A stretch of 64,000 bases of DNA, taken from assembly GCF_008831285.2 (NCBI RefSeq), contig NC_045147.1:1822001-1886000 (forward strand). The letters run 5' to 3'. Source of the stretch: Nymphaea colorata (lineage: Eukaryota; Streptophyta; Magnoliopsida; Nymphaeales; Nymphaeaceae). Under the pieces are notes generated by a model. That model did not search any database, had not been told where the DNA came from, and saw only the letters and a program-made list of their open reading frames with translations. The position numbers and the translations under genes are program-made. Shown here in pieces: positions 48,596 through 59,640 of this stretch. Position 1 is the first letter of the stretch. Each line of letters begins with the position of its first letter.

Positions 48596-50345
48596 AAACA
48601 AGTTGACGATTTCATTGGCATGAAATCTGTGAAAGACGTGTCATCTCTATCTAAAAAACAAATCTCTCTCTTAGAATCAATTCCTACAATTTTCAGTTAT
48701 TTAAATTAGCTCAAAATCTGATTTTTTTTTTATTTTAAAAGGTGGATGTCATCCACGTCTCCCATCTAGTTTAAAAACTGATTTTGGTATCATTCTTCAT
48801 CATTTATTAAATCTCAAGCTTATGAACTATTTCTCTAATTCATGTGCTTAATAATGTGATGAGCACATTTAGAGAAAGTCCTACATTTTAATCAAAATCA
48901 ATGTTCATGCATAGATTGTATGACGTGTGATTAAAATGAATGGACTTTGAGGGATTATGAGAAAGTGAAGAATGTATGTTTCATATGAATGAATCTTGAG
49001 ATATTATGAGAAAGAGAAGAATGAATGTTTCATATAGTTTCCCTTCTCATTTCGTGCATTTACTTTCACCCAAAGTCAAGAGCACCACATGCACATTCTC
49101 AAGAAATTAAGTGATTCAAATTTGAGTTACAAAAAATGATCAAGTCATATTGCAACAAGAATTTGTGAACTTCACTTAATTTCCAAAAAAAGCATAAGCA
49201 ATGCATTCATAATCTTGGCCAAAATATGTTTAGAAAACAACACGTTTTCTAACAATTTGGAATCTATGTTTCATCATCACAAGTTTCTAAATATCTTAGA
49301 CCCAATCACATGATTTGGCAAAAGAAGAATTCAACATCAATTTTGATCATAAGATGGTCACAACGAAGAACTCAATTTTAATCTTCAAAATCCCTAAGAA
49401 TTGTGGATTTCAAATCAAATGGCACCAAAACAATAGTTTTTAAATCAACTTGAAAACCCTTCAATCTTCAAATTCATTTTCAAAACAAGTTCATATCACA
49501 TATTCAAAATGAATTTTGGTTCTTAAATCCAAAACCTCATTGTATAAGCATCAAAGATTTGCATCAATAACTCGTACTTGATCCAAGTGATACTTAGTCA
49601 TTGGTCCAATTACCCATGTTAAAGACGGTAGGAACAGTTGGACCTCATACCGACGAGCAGATCCCTTTCTCTTAAAAATTTTTCCTCAAAACCTCAATTT
49701 TGAAAGAATTTTGCTTATTTGCATTTCGGCACCCTTTGAGAAGAGGGTGGGGTGTGAACACAATGTTCTAAATGTCAAGGCGGGGGTGCTCGGCAATGGA
49801 ACGTGTTTCTACCTTAAATATTGAGTAACTTTAAAATTTCTCAAGGCTTAATGTTAAGTAATACACTTGGTGTAGTCCAAATTATAAAAACTTATTGAAT
49901 GTAGATCATTTTCTAAAGAAATATATACGTAGAGCTTCGCCCCTGTATTTGTTATGTTATGGAACAAGGAACATAGAAGACGCTACATCATGGAAGTAAG
50001 TAGTGAAGACATCTACAAAATGTACTTGGTGAGGAAAAAAAATAAAAGATGTATGGCCAAAAGAATTCTATATATTAATCACATCCAAGACTTTTGGACA
50101 AAAATAGAGCCAAAACTTTCTTGCTAAGGGGCACTAATACTTCAATTAATGTTATTAAAAAGCAACAATCCGTAACAAATAAAATTTTTCGTGATGTACT
50201 AAATAAAATTTTTCATGAGGTACTAATGGTAAATAAGCAATTTATGTGAGCTGGTGTGAGCAGCCGACATCAGCCTACACACATGTCTGCACTATCAGAC
50301 TTGGATACCATGCTTTGATATGACTAGATATTTTACAAATTTTGA

Positions 50346-50540
50346 ATGTTTCTTCTGATGATATTTGTTCAAATTCTGTGTGAAGCTTGTCATACAAAAA
50401 AGAACCATAAATTACCTCTTCAACACGCTACAAGCGAGGTGCAAGCACCTCTTGATGTACGTAGTCCCTTTCTGCATATGGAGACCAAACATTGTTATAA
50501 GAATACTTGGTTTTTGCTATATCGATTTTCTCATAAATAA
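50346..50540 (+). pseudogene. Copia gag-pre-integrase/integrase remnant
   Basis: The translated stretch contains CEACHTKKNHKLPLQHATS followed by a METKH...RFSHK segment. Its layout matches the end of the Copia GAG-pre-integrase zinc region (CxxCxxxKxHKLPF) and the start of the integrase core (GPMET...DDFSHK). The interval between them is scrambled and the first catalytic aspartate is not evident. No LTRs were found around it. It is an old fragment, unrelated in sequence to the intact element at 27.6 kb. Confidence 0.55.
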
Positions 50541-51129
50541 ACCAAATGATAGTAAAGTTTTTAAGATTTGAGATCTCCTATTAAAATTATTACCCATCAC
50601 AAAATAAGTTTGTACACTCTAATTAGGGAAGAGACTTGCAAGTCCTTGTTCTTTCTCACACCCTGAAACATAATTGGGCTGCTAAAAGAAAACACTGGCA
50701 TAAAGATGAAACTAATTTGTTATTAATGCATGGCCAAATTACGATGTGTAACATCTTTCTTCCTCTAGTTTTCTTTTCCTATTTTTATTGACTTTCTCCA
50801 AAATCTAGAATTTCTATTTTTATTTAGTGACCTTAACAAGGCCAAGATTCAAGTGAAACATCCAACATTAGACCACGCTTGATGGTCTACAACTCCAATT
50901 TATTTCCAAATTTTTTTTGAAAAGAGTATCATAATAGTAAGATTTTTTCAATAGAAGACATATACAAAAAGCAAGAAAATCTAGATATATGTAATAGTAT
51001 GAATGCTTTTATACATGTTCTAATAAAAATGAATAATTTATTTTTTAAGCATATAAAATAATTGCACTCATGCATTCACAATAACTTAGGAAATTTAGAA
51101 ATGATCACAAACACTTTCATAAAGCACCA

Positions 51130-51440
51130 AACTTGGCAATCGGCTGGGCAATGGACTGGCCTGGCTGGATAAAAAGTCAAGCTCTGGTAGGGTTGTAGCC
51201 CGACTAACTAAAAATTGTGACCAAACCTAGCCTGGTTTGACAAGAATAAAAAATATTTTTTATTATAATTTAATATATAAATGTAATTAATTATAACAAA
51301 ATAAATATCATTACATATATAATATTATTAAACATAAGTTACTGATTTGAGTCGGGCCAACTTGGATAGGCCCAGCCCAACTCCCAAGTCGGGGGGCTAG
51401 TCAGGCCAGGTGCCAGATACTTGTTGGATAGCTTGCCCAA
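51130..51440. mobile_element. Dispersed GC-armed repeat, copy 4 (diverged)
   Basis: Left arm TTGGCAATCGGCTGGGCAAT, right arm TTGCCCAATGGCCACTTC, with an AT-rich core at 51245-51340. GGGCC and AGCCCAAC motifs lie in the arms. It is more diverged than copies 1 to 3. Confidence 0.5.
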
Positions 51441-52589
51441 TGGCCACTTCTAGTCAACACTGGGGCGTCATATATTGCACCCTAAATCATATAGGTATGC
51501 GTGTAGGATTGGGTATATTGGTATAGTGATTTTTGAACATTTGAGTATGAGGATACTACAAAATTGACGACATGTAAAAACAAGATAGATATACACAAAT
51601 CATCAGCTCATGATCAAACATATCCTCTATAATTGGCAACAGGAATCTTAGCTTTGACGATTGATCCTCATCTAACAAGAAGACTGATCGGGATTCCAAA
51701 ACCAACGAATTTCTAAATCTGTGTTTATTATATTATGTTGCCAAAAAACTGAATAAAAGAACAAGTGACATTGTCTACCGAAATGAGTTGTTTGGCAACG
51801 GAAACAGTATGTGATTGTTTCATAAATCTTTCTTAATGTTCGAAACAGATTAATAGAAAACCCACACATTGTCTCACCAACAAAACGAGCCCAAACAAAA
51901 AAACTTGGACAAGAGCATAATCATCAGTTCAATTTTCATAGGCACCATTACTTTAAACAGCAAAAAATACTCCAAGTAATAGCTATACCATAGGTCCACT
52001 CAAATCTTAAAGCAACCCTAAACCCCAAGAGCGGGGAAAAGAATGAAGACTTCAGCCCTTTTTAAGGTAGCTTCCTCTCACCTGTATTGCCTTTTTCGTA
52101 AATAAAGAAACTACAAATGTTTTATTTGGCTTTACAAAGTTCTTCAAAGACCAATCCAAACTATTTTCAAATAAACTGCCAAAGGCATGAGAAGCTGAGG
52201 CTTGCGTCCAAGACCAACGGTTGCTTCGGGGATTGGGCAGAAGACAAAAACCCTCAACCAAAATATTAGGCTCTACAATATTCACATCCCAGTTGAATAG
52301 CTAACTTCATAACGTCTTTGTAGTGGCAAATCATTCATCAAGTGATACAACAGTAAGAATACTAATTTCACTGTCACTTTTTTCTTAACGACAATTGACA
52401 AGCAAAACATATTACCAACATGGTTGCAAGAGAAATATCATTACCGACAAACCTGGTTATATGACAAACCTCGTTATATGCACAGCTCAGTGGAGGATGC
52501 AAGACTATCGATGATACCTGAGTCACCCGAGTCACGTGCGCACCGAACATGAGTGCGACTCCAACTCACACCCAAGCCCACTTAAAATG

Positions 52590-52760
52590 TCATATTACTA
52601 GATTACTTATATAATATATATTACTAAATTACTTATATAATATATATTGTTTTGATATCCTATGCTATTTTCTGATGCAATTCTGAAGTATGTTATATAC
52701 ATTAATAACTAAATTATAATAATAATATATACATTCTTATTTCATTATATATACAATAAA
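52590..52760. repeat. AT-rich short tandem duplication
   Basis: A unit of about 25 bp, TACTTATATAATATATATTA with neighbours, is present twice near 52600-52650, followed by further AT-rich sequence. Confidence 0.6.
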
Positions 52761-55700
52761 TTAAAATTATTAATAATAATAAAATATCATCACCTCACTT
52801 AAATTTTTTTTTGGATGTACAGCTCCGGCACCCTCACCCCGCACTCAAGTGACAAGTGACATAGGATGGTATATTAAAAAACAAAAACCCCGTAAAAAAT
52901 GTAGCACAAAAAGTTAAAAATCCAAAAAAAACATTTTTTTTCAAAAATATCCCAAAATACGAAAACTCCCCACCATGTTTTTCCTCTTCTTTTTTTTTCA
53001 GAGGGTAATGCAACTCGTTAACTGTAGATCAAAATCTGAAACTCAATAAAACAGTTCCACAACTGCGGCAGATCATTCAAATAAAACAATTTGCCCGATC
53101 ATTAAAAGGGGATAGTTGGTGGATATTTCCAAGAGCTTCTGACTAGTCGACCATTCTAACCCGTGACACCATCTTCCAGAACCTACAGAAACAATAATGC
53201 TCCTGTTGGGCCCATGAATTTCGACTTCATGCTAGCCACCCAAGGGTCGTACCAAGCCTTTGGCAACCAACCAATATTACTAAATCACCATATTGAAATG
53301 AAAACACCTCATATCCGCCAAATGAAGAAGAATAGTGGGAAGTATTTTCTAGTATTTTCTCCTTATCTCAAAGAACAGCGATAAAAAATAGCAAACAAAC
53401 AAAGACGTGAGAGAGAGAGAGAGAACATCTCAAAACCACTAAATAACACACCCCACAGCCAACCTATCAATGCCAGGAGAGTATGAGAGAGATTCCATGG
53501 CCTCCCACAAAACCTGTGTTGTAGCTTGATCGTTCAATTTCCCGACAAACACTATCCGCCATTAACAGAAGCACAAGGATCTATCAGCAATTAACAGATG
53601 CACAAGGATCTCCAAGAGGACTCTTCTGAATGAAGATATAGAGAGAGTAACAACCCAATTTGATAGGACTGAGTTGAAACGATACCGACCTCCAGCAAGC
53701 TTTCAAAGCCCACTCTACCGCCAATATTGTGATTGTCATCGTTATTTCCCTCGAGTAGATAAAAATGCCATACACAATAACATAGAAGCAGACAGGAAAT
53801 GTACCAAGATGCGGATCACTCGGGTACCAAAGAGCCATGTAGAAGAAACATGGCCTCGTGAGAGAAACAAGTTTTTGGTGCACAGAAACAATGGAGCACT
53901 GCAGCAGAAAACGAAGCGAAAAGCACGTCCATACACAATAGGGCCTCATGGTGCCAAACGCATCTACCTAACGTCCAAAAGAACAACTGTGCAGCAGGAA
54001 CTGTTCAGACACATGCAAACAAAATGACAGACGGCGACAGTCGCGCGTCAGTGAGCGGACACTCAGTACTCTTCATTCAACACACTTAGATTTGCATCAG
54101 CAAAAACAACTAGCTAGCAAATACTTTTCCGTGACAAAGACTCGTCCTATATCAGCAGACAAACAAATGCAGAGAAGAAAATTATTTATCAACGATCCCC
54201 ATGACAAAACTTCCATGTTCCTTTTATAAACAAGTAAATTTCGTTTCCATGACCTTCAACCGCCACCACCCACGAAGCACAAAAACACAAGGCAGCAGTA
54301 AAAAAAATCGATGCAATGTTCCCCCCAAAGGTCATAATATTGTTAAAAAAAAAATGAAGAAACACAAAAAGTCGAAAGAAACAAATATTTAATAATACAT
54401 CAAGATAATGACAGATCCTTCAAAGGGCACCTACTTAGTACAGAAGCTCCAAATCTGTATAACATGGCACATAATTATGCAGACCTAGCAGATGCATACA
54501 AAATTGTTGCCATTAAATAAAAAAGTGAAACATTCAATGTCCACTTCTTACTGCATACACATTAAATGGCCAAAAAACTAGCAGACACAACAGAAGTTGC
54601 TTGTCGGGAGCACAAGGAACGGTGTTCGAGAGTATAAGCAATATCTCTCCTCTATCGGGATGAAAACAGTGACTTCTTTCTGAAGAGACCCATTTATCCC
54701 TCCTTTCAAAGGGAATAGAAACGAGCAACTTTGAGTAAGCCAATGTAAATATAAACTTGTAAACAATTTTTAACCAAATACCTGCTTCTTCTATACAACA
54801 GGAAACAGCCTAAAGGATTAGAATTAGGCCAGTTCGTGTTTGTACACCAACGCTAAGAGGGTATACACCTTCAAGACTTCGATCTTCATTGGAGATCAAA
54901 CCCAAACATTGTACTTGATAAAACTCAAGGAACAAACCTCAAATCATTCTTATAACCAATAAAAAAAGATGGCCTCCGGTTGGTTTCAACTCCCCGGGAT
55001 CTTGCAAAGACAATAATCATCTATAATTTACATAAATCCCCAGCAGTCTTAACAATATCGTCTAATAAAAAAGGCATACAAGAGGGGGAAAATTTGAGTA
55101 GAAAGACCGAAGAGATGAAAACCCGTAATCAGAGTGATTCATTGTTATGTCAGATCATACATCCAAATGTTAAAAAGCAGATAAGAATTGAGACGTGCAC
55201 CCAACATGCAATAAAAGCATCACTTTTCTCAAGAGACTGTTTGGAAGCTGTATCAGTACATGTTTGGGCCAACATGTTCAGCGCCACAAATAATTGATGG
55301 CAATCGTGTTATAACAGTTCCATATAAGATAAATTAAAATATGAAAATTCCAGAATAACTTACCGACTATGCTACCACCTTAACTCCTACAGATATACTA
55401 AATCATAAAGATTAAGTTGTCTATTTGTCCGCACACAATGTGTATAAGAAAAATTAATACAACAGCAAGCAATACTAACATTTTAGTAGCCTCCCCATAA
55501 CAAGCACGCGAACACACAGAGGGATCTCCATTTGGCTACGCAGGCGCCTTTAATCAAAACTTTGTGTGTTTCAACAATACTTGGCAACCCTCCAATAAGC
55601 AATACCACACATCAATGCCAGTGAATAATAGAAGTCCGTGCAATTAACCTTCAGCAAGCATACAATACGAATATAGAATGACGATAACAGATCTCCAGCA

Positions 55701-56797
55701 GATCCTTTCGTATGCCGGCACCCAGAAAGTCATTTCAGTTTGTTTTTCAAGAGAAATACACAGAATTAAGATGTTTTACTAAACTAGACCATGACAAATT
55801 TTATCTGGAGATTAGCATCGATACCACAGATTCCTCATTATTAATCATTTCATTGCCCAAAGGGTAGAACAGCTTAATCAACTTTGAAACCTCCAAAGAA
55901 TGTAGTAAAACTATCCGGCCATGAGACTACTTCCCAGGACCAGTAGTTAGATTCCACAAGATGGTGATCAGATAAATGAGAAAGCAACATAGTGTAATAG
56001 ACTATGCTCCAACAAACCATTTCACAAACAATGCTCTTATCAAAAAGGGGACTGGAAAACTACAATATCTTGGTCATCATAACAGCTTCCCTCAGCATCA
56101 AATCTAGCACTGCCAAAAGCCACGGTAACCAACAAAACCAAGCAGCCATAGACTGGAATTTGCTGATCAGAAGGGGAAGGCATGTGTGAAGACAAAAAAA
56201 TAACCAGCATGCATACCAGATATTCCTAGTCAGAGATAAGACTCTATAGGTAGATGCATAACTCAATTATTTTACCAAAAAAAACCAAATTTATTTAGGA
56301 GTAACAGCCATTTCAAAATTTTCCAACAGACTTGTGGAAAATAAAACAAGGACTTCGGCTGGTTCCAGTAGTGAAAAATAATAAAGACTAGCCTATGAAA
56401 TGAAACAACAAGAATCTAACTGCAAAAGCCACAGAAATTATCATGTGAAAAGTAATGGAAAACCAACCAGGTATAAAAACAATTGAAACGGTCTGTTATA
56501 AACAATTTTTAATTCAAATGGATGATAGGTAACAGTGATTGGTACAGGTATGATCTGCCCACCACCATTATTATCTGCCGCAGCTGTCAAAGACTTCCGA
56601 CCAGGGCATGCACTCACTCAAAAACAGGGATTAGACCATACATAGAAAAGCAAGGAGATCAAGGATGCCTAATTGCTGTCCAATGCTAAGATACATACAT
56701 TGAAGATGATAGCAACCAAAGAAGATGGCAACTACCAAATCAATAAATTACAATTGCTGATCTCACCTTTACATCGCAATATACCTTATTTTACTTA

Positions 56798-59011
56798 TTA
56801 GTTAACCGAGTTTCCGGCGACATAGCCTGCACCATCAATGAAGCCACTCCCAGAAGCACCACCATAGCCATGAATATGATCCATGATCGAGGAAGTAGTG
56901 TTTACATTCAAATTGTGCCCACTCAACTGGAGATCAGAAAATTCTGGCAACTCTCCAGTGTCACTCCCCTGATCATACAACACGCCTTTAAAGACATGCC
57001 CACCAATCTTCACAACCGCCTGATAAGCATACTCAACGTCCCCATCATCAATGGGACTAACTCTAACACATTTGAAGACAGCTTGTGTCCGAACTTGTCC
57101 AGGCAAACCAGACCTAAAGCTCAAATCTACAAAACAGACGAAAGGAAACAAAGTCAGAACCGATCCTTTCCTTGTATATGCGTGTGTGTGTGTGTAACCA
57201 AAAGAAAACAACAAAAAAAATCCATTGGTGCCAGAAATCATATCGCGTAAACAGACACAAATCTTTCAGACAATGCAAGAAGTCAAATATCTGTCAGATA
57301 TTAAACACAGCAAAGCATGTACATTTCAAAGAAGTCAATGGCGTCTGCCTACCTTTTCGAAAAAGACAAAGAATTCATTCAAGAACCACATGAGAGTTGA
57401 AGCTAATACAAACATCAACCCCACATCCCGGGGGAAAGAACTACGAAAATTATTACATGTTTTCAGCCTTAAGTCATGCATGCAAAAGTAGAAGCTGCAC
57501 GAAAACCGGTGAATACAGCAGGCCTCGGAATAGAAACTTCAAAAAAACCATCTTTGGTAATAATACAAAAGAGAAAAACCAAATAAATTCATCAACCTTC
57601 TTTTCGCTAGTGAAATAAGTAAAGCAATGAAAAGAGACCAGCGATGAGAAGAAAAGAAAAAGATGGAGAATGACCGACAATGAAGACGACGACGACGACA
57701 ATGGCACGAGAGAAAATAGTCAAACACGAAAGAACAAAGATATAGAAAGGCGCGGAATCAAGCAAATGATTTAGCACGAGAAGGAATTCAGAAGCACAAG
57801 CGAAGACAATTTCAACGTAGCGTAAATCTTCGAAAAGAACAAAAAGCAACTGAATGGATGGAGATGGAGAATTTATGCATGAAATACTGAAATCGAAGAG
57901 ATAGAAGTGAAGGAAGGAAGCTGAGTACGTACACTCACGCTATCATTCCCGAGGCTCCGATCATTCACAAGATCGAAGAGAAACATTATGAAAAAACGCT
58001 TGCTCAGGCATGCATGCAAAATGCATAGAACAGTATATGATGAAGAAAAAAATCGATGCCCACGAACTGAAAATATGTAAAATGAACGAATCTGGGAAAA
58101 AACAACGAGAAGAAAAAACTCAAGCCTTGTTGAGCCGAACTGATGTCAGAGCTATTAGCGGAGGTAGAACCATGGGACACAGCCAGCGCGGTCACTCGAG
58201 CCCGTTTCGATCCTTTGGCCTCCTCCTCCGGATGCCGCTGCTGCTCCTGCTGCTGCTCGGCGGTCGCCGAGCCGAAAAGTCCAGCGGAGCCACCGCCCCC
58301 AGCCGTGGCAGCGGCGGTGACGGCAGCGGCGAACGCAGCTTCCGATTGCTGCCGCTCCCTTCTCCTAGCCGCGGGCACCCAAGTGCTTCTGACGTGGGTG
58401 GCGCACTCGAAAGCCCGGCTCCTGCAGCACGTCCGGCAACGCCGGAACTGGCAATCCTTCTTCGCCTGGTTGCCGCAATCCTGGCACGTGCTGCCTCCCA
58501 CGTGCCCCACACGGCCGAGCACCTCCTGCCGAGCTCTCGCTCCGGCCGCAGCAGCCGCGCTGGCAATCCCCTCTGGCCCTACTTCAGGCCGCTTCTCGGC
58601 GCCTCCTCCCGTGCGGCGCCGGTCATCCTCGAGTGCACCACGGAGAGGGAAGACCCCGCCTTGGCCGGGGGCTTGGACCGAGATGACCGACTCGGCCGCG
58701 GCGTGGTGGAACGTCGCGGAGCCAACGACGACGACGTCCCGGAACTGCAGTGGCTGCTGCGCCGCCGCTAGGTTCGGCTGCTCGTAAAGTGGCAGCGCCG
58801 TGGCGGGGGCGGCCGAGACTCCGCCACTCAGGGGCTGGAATCCTCGGATGCCCATCTCGGAGAAGCCGTACCCCACCGGTCTGAACCATCCTCCCGCGGC
58901 GCCAGCGCCACCATCGCCTCCACCGCCTCCGCCATTAAAGCCGAGGCATAGCTCCGGAGGGATGCCCCACAACCGTCTGTCTCCACCGCCGCCACCACCC
59001 TGCCTCGCCAC
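56798..59011 (-). CDS. SHI-related sequence (LRP1/STYLISH-type) zinc-finger transcription factor
   Basis: Exon 1 (59011-58126) and exon 2 (57126-56798) give about 404 codons. Gly/Ala-rich N-terminal region; RING-like finger at residues 176-206 with the exact family spacing CX2CX7CX4CX2CCX6C and a following His, then a basic [14 protein letters not shown] block. Exon 2 holds the IGGH dimerisation domain ([18 protein letters not shown], about 325-342). Family members are plant-specific nuclear activators of auxin-biosynthesis genes controlling gynoecium, stamen, leaf and lateral-root development. Odd points: the frame has no ATG before a TGA at about 59052, so the true start may be Met53 (58855), an upstream exon or a non-AUG codon. 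Exon 1 most naturally ends at a GC donor. Family assignment is secure; subgroup is not. Confidence 0.92.
57127..58125 (-). other. Intron of the SHI-related gene, possible GC-AG intron
   Basis: Splicing after CAACAAG at 58126 uses a GC donor and joins to TTTGTAG|ATTTGAGC. The product reads [16 protein letters not shown], which fits the family pattern (QDxSFxxxLPGQVR). Nearby GT donors (ATCA|GTTCGG and TTGA|GTTTTT) keep phase but give N instead of the family D, and the latter retains extra residues. Confidence 0.5.
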
Positions 59012-59640
59012 CCTGATCTCGAGAATATCTCTCTCCGGCGGAAGTGGGCATCAATTTGCTGGGCGACCAGTGCGGGCACCCGAGGCTGCCCGAGTTCAGG
59101 AAGCGGTGTCCATGAACGAGGCAATCTCATGCAGCTCGTTCCTTGTGCAACGCTCCCCCCTTCCCCGTGGCCGACCAATTCTCGGCCACGAGCCTTCTCT
59201 ACCCTCTCTCTCTCTCTCCCCCCCTTCTATCTGCACTCTTCCTCCACACTTCTCCTTCCTGACCAGTGGTCGACGGCGACCCGTCGGAATTACGGGACGT
59301 CGTCCGGCTGAAAGCGGCAAAAGCAAAAGTAGGACTGGTGGGGTTCCGTGCGCCGCTTGAGGTCGGCGCAGAAGGGGAAAATTCGGAGCTTTACCTTTTC
59401 GTTCTCTGTGACGAGTTAGAGAGAGAGAGAGAGAGTATTTTTGAGAAGGGTGAAGGAAGGGAAGCGAGTGAGTAAGAATTGAAAACTTTTTGCAGGGGGC
59501 CAGCGAGAGCTATAATACGCGGTTGGGGCCAACGGCCGATCCCTCTCTCTCTCTGTGCCTCCTGCCACAGCCCTAGGACCACCTCTGGATTTTCTCCGCT
59601 GCCCCCGCTGCTCCCCCTACTAAATGCCCTCCCTTATCCC
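59012..59640 (-). promoter_or_regulatory. GC-rich leader/promoter of the SHI-related gene with CT/GA tracts
   Basis: Upstream of the reading frame the DNA is GC-rich. It carries (CT)n at about 59200-59220, (GA)n at 59417-59433 and (CT)n at 59540-59556 as read on the plus strand. GAGA/CT repeats are typical binding sites for plant BPC/GAGA factors and are frequent in 5' leaders of developmental regulators. A short upstream open frame starting ATGGACACC (near 59115) ends within six codons. Confidence 0.5.

Larger units (their letters stand above)
44327..49760 (+). mobile_element. Solo long LTR (probably Gypsy type) with a nested hAT-like insertion
   Basis: The unit begins TGTTAACACCCC and ends GGGGTGTGAACA, a TG...CA pair with a 12-bp imperfect inverted repeat. 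It is flanked by 5-bp duplications CAATG (44322-44326 and 49761-49765). No second LTR copy, primer site or gag-pol domain is seen inside. A good TATA box (TATATAAA, 45764-45771) lies about 1.4 kb in, as expected for U3/R of a long plant LTR. Subtracting the nested 1.5-kb element leaves about 3.9 kb. Best explanation: LTR-LTR recombination left a solo LTR. Confidence 0.75.
49766..56797. other. Intergenic region downstream of the SHI-related gene
   Basis: Apart from a Copia fragment (50346-50540), a GC-armed repeat (51130-51440) and an AT-rich duplicated stretch (52590-52760), nothing assignable is seen. Open frames between 53.1 and 56.3 kb are short, mutually overlapping and lack domains. The last few hundred bases before 56798 should include the 3' UTR of the SHI-related gene. 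Confidence 0.55.

Noticed and set aside
44327-49760. Interpretation as a complete LTR retrotransposon
   Set aside because: I see no second copy of the TGTTAACACCCC end, no primer site and no gag-pol domain between the borders, so a solo LTR fits better.
57474-57849. Minus-strand Phe/Ser/Leu-rich open frames in the SHI-related intron
   Set aside because: The T-rich intron sequence gives hydrophobic low-complexity translations, and their frames do not connect to either exon.
58010-58787. Long plus-strand open frames (253 and 214 codons) opposite the SHI-related exon
   Set aside because: They are antisense shadows of the GC-rich exon 1. The minus strand carries the exact zinc-finger spacing and conserved blocks.
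58828-59178. Minus-strand ATG-started frame overlapping the N-terminus of the SHI-related gene
   Set aside because: It is out of frame with the zinc finger, ends soon and shows no family similarity.
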